A stretch of DNA of 64,000 nt from Aquanectria penicillioides (taxonomy: Eukaryota > Ascomycota > Sordariomycetes > Hypocreales > Nectriaceae), in NCBI GenBank assembly GCA_003415625.1, contig PYIU01000005.1, positions 2,299,001 to 2,363,000 of the forward strand, read 5' to 3'. The first letter of the stretch is position 1. Every line of letters begins with the position of its first letter. Made by a program: the position numbers and the translations under genes. A model generated the notes under the pieces. That model was not told the DNA's origin. It did no database searches and was given only the letters and a program-made list of their open reading frames with translations. Positions 22,185-36,000 of this stretch are shown here, piece by piece.

Positions 22185-22342
22185 TAGATGAAATAATTAA
22201 AATTATTTCGAAGTTCGTTTTGCTGTTTTGCGGCTTGTTTTGTTATTTTGCCTTTTGGCTGGTGGCCACCACGGTGGCGTTAAATCAATGAATTTTGTTG
22301 TGTTAATACTTTATTCCTTTGCCATTTTCGTGATGTCAAACA

Positions 22343-25300
22343 TTAAAGCTGTAAGCCTTTTAGTATTTCCTCAATCGTACGTTCTTGTAAATCTTGACTT
22401 CGTCGTATTTGAATGCGTTTTGTCAAGTCCACGAGTCCGAGTTGTTTTCGGCTCTCAAGAAAGGTTTTGCCTTGCAATGGCTTTATTAGACCATCGGCTA
22501 TCAATTTCGCACTTCGTTCGTATAAAACGGAGATTGTTCTTGCTGTTACGAATTGCCTTAGCTAATGATTGTGTATATTAACGTGTTTGAGCTTAGTCTT
22601 TAATTTCTTGAGAGGATTTCGAATAAGTCCAATCGTCTATTGGTTATCACAAACGAGTTTCAAAACAGGATTCTGAAGCTCGATTCCAAGTTCTGCAAGT
22701 AGTCTCTGTTGATAGAGTCCTTCCTTTGCAGCTTAAGAGAGAGCAAGCAGTTCTGCCTCTATGGTTGATGTTGTGACTGTGTCTTGTTTATTTGCACGCT
22801 ATCCAATCAATCCACCAAAAAGTTTCATTGCGTATGCTTGTGAACTTTTCCGATCTAATGTATTATCAGCGAAAGATGCATCACTGTGTACTAAGAAGTC
22901 ATCTCTGCCTCCAAGCTGCAAAGCAAGGAAACGAGTTGCGTAAAGATAACACAATACTCGGTTTGCTGCCTTCACGTGTAGTTCCCCTGGATTTGTCATA
23001 AATCTCGCGAGACGTGATACGGCAAATGCAATGTCTGGTCGAGTGATGACTGCTGCGTAAAGGATTGAGCCGATCACTTGTTTATACCAGTTTGTTGTAC
23101 TTTGTCTGGCAACTTGCTCATTTGGGAAGAGTTCCATTTTCTCCATTGGAGTTGCGTTTCCTTCATCTGAAGTGCGTAATTCGTAAATCTTCTTTAAGTA
23201 TGAGTTTTGAGTTACCCAGATCAATTTCTGACTTGGTTCTCGGATGATCTCCATCCTAAGAAACCACTGCAGCTCGCCTCCACCGGTCAGTTTGTATTTT
23301 GACTTCAGACCTGCGATTGCTTTATCTGCAATTGGTTTGTATCTTTTGGCATATGTTATCACAATATCATCCACATAAAAGAAGATAAGAACTCCACTTC
23401 TACCGTAGCAGCACGGTTCATGAGGGATTGGTTCAAAACCAATGTTTCGTAATGTTGTTCCAAGCTCCATTTGCCATAAAAGAGGTGCAATTCTTAGTCC
23501 ATAAAGTGCTTTCTTAAGTAACAACACTTAGCCTTTATTTTCGCCCTCTCTATATCCTAGCGGAGGTCTCATAAACACATCCATCGGCAGTTTTGCATTT
23601 ACAAATGCGTTTACTGCATCAAATTGTAGCATTTCGAGATCGAACCTTGCTGCAATTGCAAGCAGTGTTCTGAACGATTTTCCTGCTAGTGTGGCAGCAT
23701 ATGTTTCTTCGGAACTTGCCTTCTGCTGTTGATCTCCTCGAACAACAAGTCTGGCTTTGCATTTCTGCAAGTATCCGTGTTTATCGAACTTATACGTGTA
23801 AACCCACATACAGTCAATGAGTTGTGAGTTGCGAAACTTGATTTCGCTCCTCGGTGTTTTGATCCAAGACTTCATTTGCCGGTGACTCTCCAAGTGTGTT
23901 TTCTCTGCTTCCAGGAACATGGCCTCAAACTTATGCCCAAGAACATTTCCATGAGAACTTAGTACCTGAGGTAGGTTCTTTCGATGGAGTTCTTGTTTCT
24001 TTTGAATGAGGTCCATTTTGTCCTTTTGCAGCTCACATCTTGGTTTACGCTTTCCACGTCCAATTCTGGTACGCGTTGCCTTGGTTATAACGGTATTTCC
24101 GCATTTTCCAAATAGCACAGCTTTCATTCCCGCAAAGAAGGCTTGGTGGAGCTCAACCTGTTCCCTCCATGAGCCAGTGTTTGGTGTTAGGGGTGTTAGG
24201 TGTTTTCCTCCTTGCTCTATTGCTAAAGCTAGAAAGGCAGAAGCCGGACTTTCTGGTGGAGTTGGGAAGGGTTCGAACTGTAGTTGAGTGTATTTTTCAT
24301 CTTCAATCTGCGGTTCGTCCACATCCTTCTCCTTCCCAGTTTCTAAGTCTTCGACCATGTTTTGGAGGCTCGTTTCGGTGGTTTGAAGCTCGTCTTGTGG
24401 TTGACCAGTGTTATCCACTTGATCAACCTGCTCAGCATTAAGAAGAGCTTTTATTTGTGTTTGTATTTCTTCGAGGGTCTTTTCACCCACGGTTTCTCTC
24501 ATCTCAGCATCGCTTGCCGAAAAGAGGTCTTCTTTATTGAAGATAACATCTCGGGTTATATACACTTGGTTAGTGATTGGATTCCAAATGCGAAAGAGGT
24601 TTTGGGAATTGTATCCCACGAGATAACCTATCTAAGCCTTTGGGCTTGTTCTGGATGCAAGTCGATTCTTCTTTAATTGAGCGTCTTCGGTCATTGCAAA
24701 TGATTTACAACCGATCGTCCTGAGGTGAGTAATTCGCGGCTTGCAATCCTCATTCAAGCTTCAAATTGATAAAAAGAAGCTCTCGTATGGTATTTTCCAC
24801 TTAAGTCCCTATTTTGGAGTTCGGTTTAGTAGATATACCGCTGTTCTTACCATCTCTGGCTATAGTCCAGCTGGCAGACCACTCTCAATTGCAAGAACTC
24901 TTGTTTTCTCTTTTACCACCCCCCAGAACGTTCTCCTGATCCGTTCTGTTGCTGTGTTCGAGGGGCACTTTCTTCTACTGCTATTCCTCTCTGATCTAGC
25001 CATACGCAGACCAGATTGCTCTTTCGAAGCTCATTATCTGTTTCTATCACTTGAAGTTTGATTCTATATCTTGTTTCTAACATTTGAGTGAAGTTTTGCA
25101 GCATTGACAATAATTGTTCTTCTTTCCGATTTTCAAAGTAGTAGTCCCAGCACATTCCTGATGTACGGTCTGTTATAATAGCGCATGAGGAAAGGTTTGT
25201 TATATTGGGTTGAAAGTTGTGGAAGTCTAAAGAAACTTGCTCTCTAGGAATCGAGCTTCGTATTTATAGTTTGCAGTGCTCTTAGCGTTTCATCTTGCCT

Positions 25301-27105
25301 AATCCACAAGCATCACATTTAACTGTTATTGGGCCTTTAATCTTTGCACTAATAGTACAGTTAATTAGGTATTCTAATGCTCTAGGTCCTGGATGATCCA
25401 GTCGGCAGTGCCATCTTATGGCTTCTGCTCGTTATGGACATTTCGGCATCTATAAGTTGTAATAAGGTTTGTTTGTTATAAACAAGCTTCATTCTTAAGT
25501 AATGGGCTTGTAATCTAAAACATACTGGTTGTAGGCAATCTTCAATCTATATAAAGCTTGCCCACTCCTATATCTTAGAATATTATCTCCATTTCTCTAA
25601 TCCCACCAATAACCATATTGACAGAGTCTTCTTAATGAGACCAGATTTGTTCCAATTTGTGGGCAGTAAGCAACGCGCCTTAAAACAAGGAAATGAGCTT
25701 TGCCTTATAGGTTTTAAACTTCAATTTCCACATCTCCATATCCTAAGATTGGGAGGTTCTTTAATCCAGCAAAGACAACTTCACTAAATAGAGCTAGTTC
25801 AAGATTCTTAAATTTCTTTTTATTATTGAAAATATATAGTATTATCCTTGAGTTAAGTATAATTGAGATTTGTAATGGGTATTTGCTGTGCGAAATAAGG
25901 AAAACAGCTGCAGAATTTGAGATTAGGATTTGTAATATTGGTTGTCAGTTTGAATCCCCAGTTGGTCATGCAGTTTGCTTCTTGAGCTTCTTGTACAGTT
26001 CCTGGACTTCGATCTGATCTTTTAACCGTGTTTCCCATCTCTCGTCCATCCACTTCTGCCTTTCTATTCGCTTGGGCATATTTTCAGGGAATGCAATCCA
26101 GCACTTTTAGGTATTGGCGTTAAAGTGTGATTTCCCACATAAGATGCAGTGATTGTCTTCCTTTAGAGTTTGTTTTTGTTTCTTTAACTCGGGTTGTTTG
26201 GGTTGTGAGCTCTCTGGATGAGAACGTTTTTCAGAAGGTAGGTCTAAGCCTCGGAACATAGGTCCGAAGTTCCCCTTTCATACCGGAGCTTTATATTGCT
26301 TTCCTTCAGTCTCTTTTCTTTTCTCAATCTCGTGTCTAAAACTTAAAGCAAAAGCAGCTGGCATATAGGTACTTTTCTTAATAGCGTCTTTATATTGTGC
26401 TTCAGTAATTCGAAGGAATGTTTGGAAGTGACTTTTAAGGTGTTGTTCTAAGTCTACAAACCATGCATTTGGGTGCAAGGCTTTAGCAACATTTCTTATG
26501 GTCGCAATCTTCATAGACTGTTCCCAATCGATAATCCAATCTTACCAGATAATTTTAGGGTTTAAAGTCTATTTTAGCACTTCAAAATAGCGTTTCCAAG
26601 CTTATTTTCCTCTTAGCGCATTATTAATTCCACATACAGCTTTAAGGTTATTGTAGAATTTCGCAATGTTATCATCATCATCCCCTTCATCCATCACAGG
26701 TGAACATATTTGAATGTAATAGGGGCTTATTTTCTCTGTCATCCAATTAAGGACATTACGGATTCCATCCGCTTCAATCTTGTATTTTTCTTAATTGTAG
26801 CGGAACATTATGAGCTTGCATTTCAGCAGTTCTTGGTCTTCAGGAAGTAGCTCTATTATCATAATCGCCCTTCGTGTTGACCGAACGAACTTCAATCTTG
26901 AGCTTCCAGCCTCGGCTTCCTCTTTTGCGAAGTATCTCGTGGCGGTTGGCATTACAGGCTTGGAAATTCGGGTAGTCTTAAACTGAGAAGAGTCCTTAAG
27001 GATTCCAAGCTTCTTGACTCATTCTACAGTGATTTTCACTTTATAGCTTTGTTCGAAGGTTTCCCAGTCGTTCGGGTTGTTAAGGATGTAGGTCTTGGAG
27101 GTCAT
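22343..27105 (-). pseudogene. Copia gag-pol polyprotein interrupted by stop codons
   Basis: Gag starts at an ATG at 27105 (MTSKTYILNNPNDWETFEQS) and carries a capsid-like region and a CCHC knuckle near 26120-26150. Integrase spans roughly 24900-25450, reverse transcriptase 22900-24000 and RNase H to a terminal stop at 22343. Longest open pieces are 23528-24619 and 22799-23527. Between them an in-frame TAA replaces a codon before VLLLKKALYGLR. Most stops are TAA or TAG where CAA, CAG or TGG is expected, i.e. C-to-T or G-to-A transitions, the RIP type. The total length is not a multiple of three, so there is also at least one frame change, possibly the natural gag-pol shift. The copy cannot make a full polyprotein. 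Confidence 0.9.
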
Positions 27106-27211
27106 CTTGTGTATTTAGTTCGGAATCGGGATACAAGGTTCGTTTCTCGCTTTCGGAGCTCGATTGGATAGTTACAGCTGCACTAACAAACACAGCTCTG
27201 AGACTCTTAAT

Positions 27212-27441
27212 TGTTGAACCGAACCAGTTGTGTAATTGTATGTATTCTTGTTTTCTTCTTCTTCTTGTCCCTCCCAGCCTTGCTTCATCGCTCAGGCTCT
27301 AAAAGAGGGGTCGGGTTGCGCTAGACCTAATAGAGCTACGTTGTATTCACATGACCTTCATCCAATCATTCCGAGCTTCGTTTCTATGATCCGAAGTGCG
27401 TCCTGGTGTTTCCCCGTGTACAGGATACCTCGGGTTTAACA
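27212..27441 (-). repeat. 5' LTR of the minus-strand copia element
   Basis: 230 bp, identical to 20660-20889 but for one base; followed by the duplication GTTCT at 27442-27446. Confidence 0.95.
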
Positions 27442-27446
27442 GTTCT

Positions 27447-27571
27447 TTCTATGCTTTAAAGAGATAAAGTTACGCGCTGGGTAAATATTAGCAACCAGTA
27501 ATAACGAAAAGTACAATAAAGAAGTGCTTACAGGTTAGTGGCAAGAAGATAGTAAGATCTCTGCTAGCAAG
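27447..27571. other. 125-bp remnant of host sequence between two retrotransposons
   Basis: Ordinary-composition sequence (for example GTTACGCGCTGGG) isolated between the GTTCT duplication of one element and the CAAAG duplication of the next. Before the insertions it would have been continuous with the upstream flank of the protease-like ORF on the left and with 47808 onward on the right. Confidence 0.7.
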
Positions 27572-27576
27572 CAAAG

Positions 27577-27835
27577 TATTGACGGATATAGCGGCCAGGC
27601 AAAGGTAGTCACCGCTACAAATATAGCGGCCGGCCACAAGCCGACCTCAGGGGCCTTATAGGCCTAGATCTTAAGGCCACATATCCTCATAAAGGAATCC
27701 CTGCACTATAAATAGGTAACTGCATTCTGCAACCACTATCTAGCTGCTCCTTACAAATCCCAATTAATCTAAACCGACCCATTGTATATATTGCCCACTA
27801 TAATTGTCCCTATATATGCCTATATATTGTTTATA
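27577..27835 (+). repeat. 5' LTR of the older copia element
   Basis: 259 bp starting TATTGACGG (TGTTGACGG before mutation) and ending TTGTTTATA; notably richer in G+C (GCGGCCGGCC) than the element's body. Confidence 0.88.
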
Positions 27836-29856
27836 GGTTATAAGCCTAAAGCTTTAATTTAAGAAGAAATTGCAGCTATTTAAAAGGTTTAGATTAACCT
27901 AAAGTTTATCCCTTAAAGTTAGCGCTTATAATATTAATCAATTAAGGTCCTAAAACTTAAGTAATAGCTTTAAAGCTAGCCTTAAAGCTAATCCCTACTA
28001 TTAAAGCAATTAAATAAATTAATAATAAAGAAGATTCTATTAAAAGAGAAGATAATCTTAAGGATCTTTTACTCCCTTTTAAAAGATTAGTAAAGCCTAT
28101 TAAAAGGGACCTATAGAAAACTTAATTAAATTTAAGCATTATAATGCAATAAATAATAAAGATAATATAGTAAATATAAAAGCTATAAAAGCATTTTAAT
28201 TAAAAGACTAAAAATAAATTAAAGACTAAATGCAAAATATAGCCTAAAAATAAATTAAAATCTAAAGTAAAAGATAATAAAGATAAAAGCTTTAAGTATT
28301 AAAAAAGCTAATTCTTTTATACCTTAAGGGAGCCCTTAAGAGCTTTAGATAAAATATTTAGTTTCTTAAGAAATAAAAAGATATTAATAGAGCCTATTTT
28401 AAGCAAAAAGAAAATTATAAACTTATAATTAATTAAAATTAAGAATTTTATTAATTTTAACTTTAAGATAAAGAGAGATAATATACTTAAGGGATTAAAA
28501 AACTAAACTACCTAAAAAAAATATCTTTTTTATACTATAATTGCTATTAGATAATATAAAGAGATTAAGATTTTATATCTAAAAGAAATGCATTTAATTG
28601 CTACTATAAAAATAGTAGTTTTATAGAAATTAAAGCTATTATTATTTTTAGCAAAAACTAGCATAAAGGCTATTAAGCTATTAATAAAAAGGTATAATAA
28701 TATAAAGTTCTAATAGAGCTTAGCTAACCTTTACTAAAAATTAAAGTCCTTAACTCTAAAGAAACTATAAGGGGTCTAAAGTTATATTAATAACTTTTGC
28801 TGTATTATAAATAGTATTATTAAAGCTAATAGTAAGCTCCTTAAATACTAAAAAAAGATAAGGTTTATAAATAGCATTAAAAAGGTCTTTTTTAAGTAGA
28901 ATGTACTTTAATGCAATTATAAGTAAAAGGGGAAATATTAATCTATTTATAAAATGTAGGAAGACCTTATTAATAAAGCTAAAAGTCTATAGACTTCCTA
29001 AAAGAAGAGTAAAGACTTTAGTAATAAGAAAGGTATATAAATAAGTGCTTAATTAAATAAAAAGGATAATTATAGAAAAGATTCTAAAAGCAGTAAATGC
29101 TTTAACTATAATTAAAAAGGTTATATTATAAAGAACTGCCTATCTCTATAAAAGGAAAGTAAAGGCAGTAAAAATAAAAGATTAAAAAAGAAAGATAATA
29201 ATAATAAAACCGCTAAGAAAACTAAAAAGATTGCTCTATATATAAAATTAAGTAAATAAAATACTAAAAATATAAAAAAAGCTAAAGATAACTTTAATAA
29301 TAATAATAATACTATTTTTATATACTATAAAGGCTTAAAGGTAAGGAAGTTCTTTAGTAATGCTTTTATAAGATTATTAATAGAAAAGGCAGCTATAGTA
29401 ACAATTTCTAGCCTATTAAAATAGCAGTTATATAGTCCCCTTAATATTAATAATAATACTATACTAAAAGCTAAAGGAAATAGTAACTTTATTACTATCT
29501 TAATATCTATAGAATTAGGCCTTATTAATTAAAAAGACTGCTAGCTTTAAGACTTAAAAGCCAATATATATACTATTAATAACTTTAAATAGTTTAAAGA
29601 AAATAAATAGTATAAACTCAATAAAATAATACTAATTTTTATAGGTAAAGGCACTATATACCCTATAGCTATAAGAATAGCAGTAATTATACTATTTATA
29701 AAGGGAGAGAGAATAAAAACTATAATACTTAAAAATGCAATTCTTATTAAAAATTTTCTACTAAATATAATCTTTAATAAAAAAGTCTATCTTTCTAGCA
29801 GTTATATAATTAAGAATAAAATCTTTAATAGCAATAGTAAAATCTTTATAACCCTT

Positions 29857-30049
29857 TATAAGGGTTGGCTAATTAAGGTAATATAAAATAGGTCTTTAGG
29901 TAACTTATATATTATATATAAGCTTTAACTTGCCAAGCGTTAGTCTACCGCTTGGCAATATATCTTTTATTTAAGGTATAGCAGTATATCTATATAGCTA
30001 TACTTAAGAGCCTTACTATCTATTAAGGTAAGTCCTTTATCTCTTTATA
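29857..30049 (-). repeat. LTR of the gypsy element (left, 3' LTR)
   Basis: 193 bp, starts TATAAGGGTTGGC and ends CTCTTTATA; pairs with 37584-37776. Confidence 0.88.
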
Positions 30050-33000
30050 ATTATCCCCTTTTCTTTTAAGCCTAATCCTTTAGGCTTAAGATTATTACTG
30101 CTTATATATACATTATAATTGCCCTATAACTTATTTATATATATACCTAAATATTTTGCAATTATTTATTAGTTTTGCAGTAATTATTTTAGGTTATATT
30201 TATATAATATTATTATTATTATTATTCTATATTATAATAGTTTATTTTAATTAATAGTAACTTACTATAGTATAAACTGCTTTATAATATTTAATTAATG
30301 GCTTATTATATAAACTTTAACCTTTTCTTTTTTTCCTTATATTTTATATAATAGTTTAATTTATTTACTATACCTTTATTAAACCTTTTATAATATCTTT
30401 TCTTTTTTAGGCCCCTTTAATATTAGCCTATTAAAAATAGTATTATAGCAATTCCTTTATTAATTAATTTATAAATAAAAGTCCTTACTTTTATTGCCTT
30501 TTGCAAAAATATAATAATTTTTCCTTTATTTATTATATTAATTTATAGACTGCTTAATATATAGTTTGCTAAAGTGCTAATTAATCTTATAGTATAGTAT
30601 ATTATTTAGTATTTTTTATTTATTTCTTATTTACTTTATTTAAATCCTTAATAAGCTTTAGCTAATTGCAATTTAGTACTAAAATTGCTTTACTAAAGTC
30701 TATTTTATTAATAAGCCTAACTTTAATAATAACCCTTTTTTATGCATTAAGCATTAATGCTTTATATATACTGCTAAATCCGCCACTAATGCCTAGCATT
30801 ATATCTATAATGCTATTAAGAAAGGCCCTATTGCTATACTATCTTTACTATACAGTCTGCCTAGCACTAACTTAAGAAAGCAGCTTTACTTTATAACCTC
30901 TTTATTTTAAATTTTTAGTCTTAAGTAAGTATTCCTTTATTAATTATTTATTGATTATTTATTGCTAATTTATATTAGTACTAATTTATTCCTAATAGTC
31001 TTAAGTACCTTTGCAATTATCTTACCTTAATTATTTCTCTTTATACCTATAATAATAGTTTGCTCTATAATCTAAACCGCTTATTTAGCGCCCTTTAGTA
31101 TATATATAAGATTTCTATAGATATTATTAAAAAATATAGTTTATTTAAATAGCTAATTGCAATAGCCTTTTATATATTAAAAGCCTTATAGCTTTATTAT
31201 AAGAATTCCACTTTTTAGGTTATTATAAAGTATACTAGCTGCCCCCCTATTTATTATAAAGCAATTAATAGCCCTTTATTTAATAATATTAAGGGTTTTA
31301 GCCTTAATAATAAAAGCAATATTTTTAATAGTAAGTTATTTATAGCTAGTAATATAGATAATACCTCTATTTGCACTATTAATAAGTATACTATTTTTAC
31401 TATACCTTTTGCTAAATCTATTAAATCTTAAGGTAAGTCTATTATTAGGCCTAAAAAGCCTATAGCCCTATTAATTGCTTGCCCTTCTATAAACATTTAA
31501 TGCCTTACTTTAGCTTTAGAAACTAATGCTATAGTATTAGCCCACTTAAGCATTCCCTTTTTATTTAATAAGGATTTATATAAGGCTTTACTGCCCCCTT
31601 TTTAACCTCCTTTTAAAAGGCAGGCAGCCCCTACTATTATACTGCTAATACCTATTATTAATAGTATTGCTAGCTTATTGTATACTTAATAATCTATTGT
31701 GCCCTCTTTAACCTTAGCTTAATTTTTTAAAAGTGCATTTAACTCTACTATTAGTAATAGCAATAATAATAATAAAGATATCCCTATTACTATTTCTATT
31801 TATAAGGGTAAGGGCAAGCATTTAGTAAGTGCTTATTGCTCTTTTAATTCTATTATTATTATGCCCCTATTTTCTTTAGCAGTCCTAAAGCCTTTTGCTT
31901 TCTCTTTTAGCTCTATAGTAAAGAAACCTAAGATTGCTTTTGCATTAAAAAAAGCTAAAGTAGCTTTTACACTAAAAAAGGTAAGGGCTACTTTTACTAT
32001 TATAATTTATTATAATGCTTATTAAGCACTAAAAAAGTCTATTTAATTATTTATTAATTCTTACTAATATATTTTAGTTTTTTATTTAATAATTAATCTA
32101 AATATAGTAACCCTTAATAGTGCCTTTTTTATTATTATATTATTTTACTCTTTTTGCTATATAGCAATCTATAATAGTATTAAATATAGTTTTTTAATAA
32201 ATTAATTAATAGTTAATCTTTTAGTTAATTAATTTAGTATATATTTATTAATTGCTAATTAATTATTTAGTATTATAATTTATTGTTTTATTTTTAGTAG
32301 ATTTGCTTTACTTACTTATAGTACTTATATACTTTATTTTATGCATTTATTAAATAACTTAAAGGCTTTTAGATATTATATTTTATTGGCTATTTTAATT
32401 ACTTAACCTAATAGAACTTATTTCCCTTTATCTCTTTATAGAATACTATTTCCTTAATCTCTTACTTATTTTCTTTATCTTTTAGCTTATAGAGGCTAAT
32501 TAATTATTTATTATTAGCTTAGTATACCTCTAACTATAGTTCTAAAAGCGCTACTAAAAATACATTATATATCCTTTAGTATTATTTTAGTAAGTATATT
32601 TAATATACCTATTTATTAACTCTATTAGCTATTGCAACCTTAATAAATCTTAAAGCTAGCTTTTTATTCTTAAAGCAGAAATTTTTAATAAATAGCCCTA
32701 CTATATTTCCTTTTTTATACTCTTTAGGCATATAGTTCTTATTATAATATTTAGCTTAAGACTTTACTATCTATTGCTAGCACTTCTATGCCTTATTATA
32801 CATTTATTAAATAGTTATAATGCATTTTATAATGCCTTAAACTTAAGTCTTTATTTATTATAGAATATATTCTATAACCCTTAGGTAATAACTATAAAGG
32901 GCTTATATTAGCAATATACTAATAGTGCTATATTAGCTATTATTATATATAAATTCTACCTTTAAAAGTTATACTGCCTATCTCTAAAGTAAGCCTTTAG

Positions 33001-36000
33001 TATATACTTATAGGTACTTCTTTAGGACTTAATTAATACATTCTATTTAGCTATTTATTTAGGGATAGTGCACTATAGATAGTTAATAAACAGTTGCCTA
33101 CTCTTTTATTAAATCTTTTTAAAATTAGCTAATAAAGAGCTTATCCCTATTGCTTATAATGCCTTTTAAAGTACTAAATTAGCATTCTACCTATTTATAA
33201 AGTAATTTTACTAATTGCACTACTATAAGTAACTTTTTAATAGGGATAAATATAGCATACTTTATTATATAGCATACAATTATTAGGATTGCATTATATT
33301 TCTTACTATTAGAGTAGGCACTATTAGGCAGCCCTATAATAAAGTCTATACTTATTTCTTAAAATAGGTGCATTAATAATAGCAGTAATTAAAGTTGCCT
33401 ATAGGGCTTATGCCTTAATATATATATGCCTTAGCATTATTAATATTGCAGTATATAATCTTTTATATTTTCTATAATATTCTTTTAATAGAATTTTTAG
33501 CTAATAAAATCTAAGGTTTTAGTGGCTTCTATATACTTTATTTTAGGGTTATTATAATGCCTTTATAGGATCTCTATTTATAATGTTTTTTAGTTAAAAA
33601 TTATTAATCTTCCTTTATAGAAAAGAGTATTTTATTTATTATAGTAGTAGTTTCTTTTCTTTTTGGCTGTTAAGTAAACCTTTATTATTTACTATTAATA
33701 AAATTTATTATTAGCTTACAATCTATAAATAAGGTCTTTTAGCTTATAAAATAGTTGCAATAAAAATGCTATTTTGCCCTTTATAAGCTTGATTATAATT
33801 AAGTATAGAATATACTATTTTAATATAGTAACTCTAGCTTTAAGCAGTTCCTTTTGGTTAGTCTTTTCTACTACTATTTGCTAAGTGTGCTTTAATTGCT
33901 ATATAATAGCACTACCCCCTTTTAGGTGCATATAGTAACAATAGAAATAGTTAAGCTTTAATAGTAATTGTTTAATCTAATAGTTAAATCTAGCCTTAAA
34001 GGTAAAGGCATCTCTCTTCCTTTAACTATTATAAGCTTTGCTCTTTTAAGGCTGGCTCTTATAGCTTATATATATACTTTAGCAGTTAGGGTTTTGCCCT
34101 TTAAACCTATAATTATTCTATATATATCTAATAGTAGCTTATCTATTAACTAAAGCTTTATTAATAGTATAGAGATTATATTCTAATAGAAGATTTCTCC
34201 TTATATATAATTAGGATATTTAAACAATCTATTAGCTAGATTTAACTTCCTTAATTAATACTATATATTAAAGTTAAAGGGTGCTAGTTAATAGACCTAG
34301 CAAGCAAGCCTTCCTTAAAGGTCCTGCATTAATATAAAGACTATACCTTTTAAGGCTTTATAATCTATTAATATTAAAAACTTTTCTAATAGTTTTAATA
34401 GATAATAGCTTTAATGCTTTAGGCTTTTTATAATAGCTAAAAGCTTCTATTGGCCTATTGCTTAATATTGTTCTATATTTAAGAGCTTTTTTAACTAATA
34501 TATAATTAATCTCTATTAGTTCTTTATTAATTAAAATAGAATGCTAGCTATTACCTTAAGGGATGCATCTATCTCTACTTTAGTGTATAGAGTAGGGTTT
34601 TAGTATTATAAAACAGTTATAAAATAAAAAGCCTTTTTTAGTTCTTAAAATGCCTTTTTAGCTTTTAGGCTTTAAATAAACTTTTCTATTTTATAGCCTT
34701 TCTTACTGCCTTTTAGTATTGCTATTAGCAGGCTAATTATACTTAAGTATCTTAAGATAAATTTCCTATAGAAATTGCAAAAGCCTAAAAACACCTAAAC
34801 CTCTTAATACATTTAAAGTAGCTTCTATTTAATAACTGCTTACACTCTATTTAGCTCTATTTTTAGGCCTTCTTAAGTTATTATATACCCTAAAAACTCT
34901 ACCTTTTATTAATAGAATGCATATTTAAATAGCTTAGTATATAATTATGCCTTATAGAGTCTTTATAGGACCTCTAATATATCCTTAGTATATTATTCCT
35001 ATATTTTAAAGTATACAATAATATTATTTAGGTATACTATATAATATATATCTAGCAATCTAATAAGTGTTTAATAGATATATACTTAAAAAGTAGCTAG
35101 TGTATTAATTAAATTAAATGGCATTACTATATATTTAAAGTATTTATATTTTATTTAAAATGTAATCTTCTAGTAATTATTAGGCTTAATGTAGATCTAA
35201 TAGTAAGCATCCTAAATATTAATCTTTAAGATCCATTTTATATTAGCTAGGCAGTTTAATAAGTCCTTTATTAATAGCAATAGATAGTAGTTCTTAATAG
35301 TTATAGCATTAAAACCTTAATAATCTATATATAGTTATAGCATTCTATTCTTCTTTAATATAAATAATATAGAGGCTTTTGCCTTATTTATAGAGGTATT
35401 AATTTATTTATTTACTATATTTTTGGCGATATACTCTTTTAGGGCTTCTGCCTATTAGCTATTAGTTAAGTATACTAAACTATATAGCAGCTTCTTGCCC
35501 TCCTAAAAGTTAATGCTATACTTTACCCCTTCTAAAAGTAGCAGCCTTTTAGTGGCTTTTTTACTAAATATCTTTTATTTAAACTTTAGCTCTAAAGGCA
35601 ATACTCCTAAAGCTAGCTTTAGCTCTTTGCCTAATTTAACTATTAATTGCTTATTTAGCAATAGTATACTATATATATATATAACTTAAGCTTACTCTCT
35701 ATTCTATAGAAGTTCTTCTATAAATACTTTTAGATTAACTAAAGATATAGGCTTATAGTTCTAAATTGCAGTTTAAGTATTAATTTCTATTCCTTCCTTT
35801 TTTATAAAGGTATTAGAGAGGAGTAGGTTACTAGCCCCTTTAGAGTATAGCATTTTAATAAATATTTATTTAATTTTTTAAGGAAAACCCTTTAAATAAA
35901 TTAAGAAAAATATTAGTATATATATACTACTAAAGGGAATTACTTTACCCTAAAAATCTTATAAGCTAAATGCCTTTTAATCCTTAGCTAAATATAGGTT

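Larger units (their letters stand above)
20660..27441 (-). mobile_element. Ty1/copia LTR retrotransposon, lightly mutated full-length copy
   Basis: A 6,782-bp element with two 230-bp LTRs that differ at one position (a G/A transition) and a 5-bp target duplication GTTCT. The element reads on the minus strand. From right to left lie gag with a CCHC knuckle (CILCGKSHF..C), integrase with its HHCC finger (WHCRLDHPG; CDACGLGK) and catalytic region (SLDFHNF, ETDNEL, QNGSGER), reverse transcriptase (FYVDDIVI) and RNase H. This IN-before-RT order defines Ty1/copia. A purine tract (CTGGGGGGTA on the minus strand) abuts the LTR at 20889. The near-identical LTRs suggest recent insertion. Unusually, about 1.4 kb between pol and the 3' LTR holds a spliced gene on the opposite strand. 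Confidence 0.95.

Noticed and set aside
22799..25155. ORFs of 242, 363 and 80 codons on the minus strand as host genes.
   Set aside because: They carry copia integrase, reverse-transcriptase and RNase H motifs and lie between paired LTRs.
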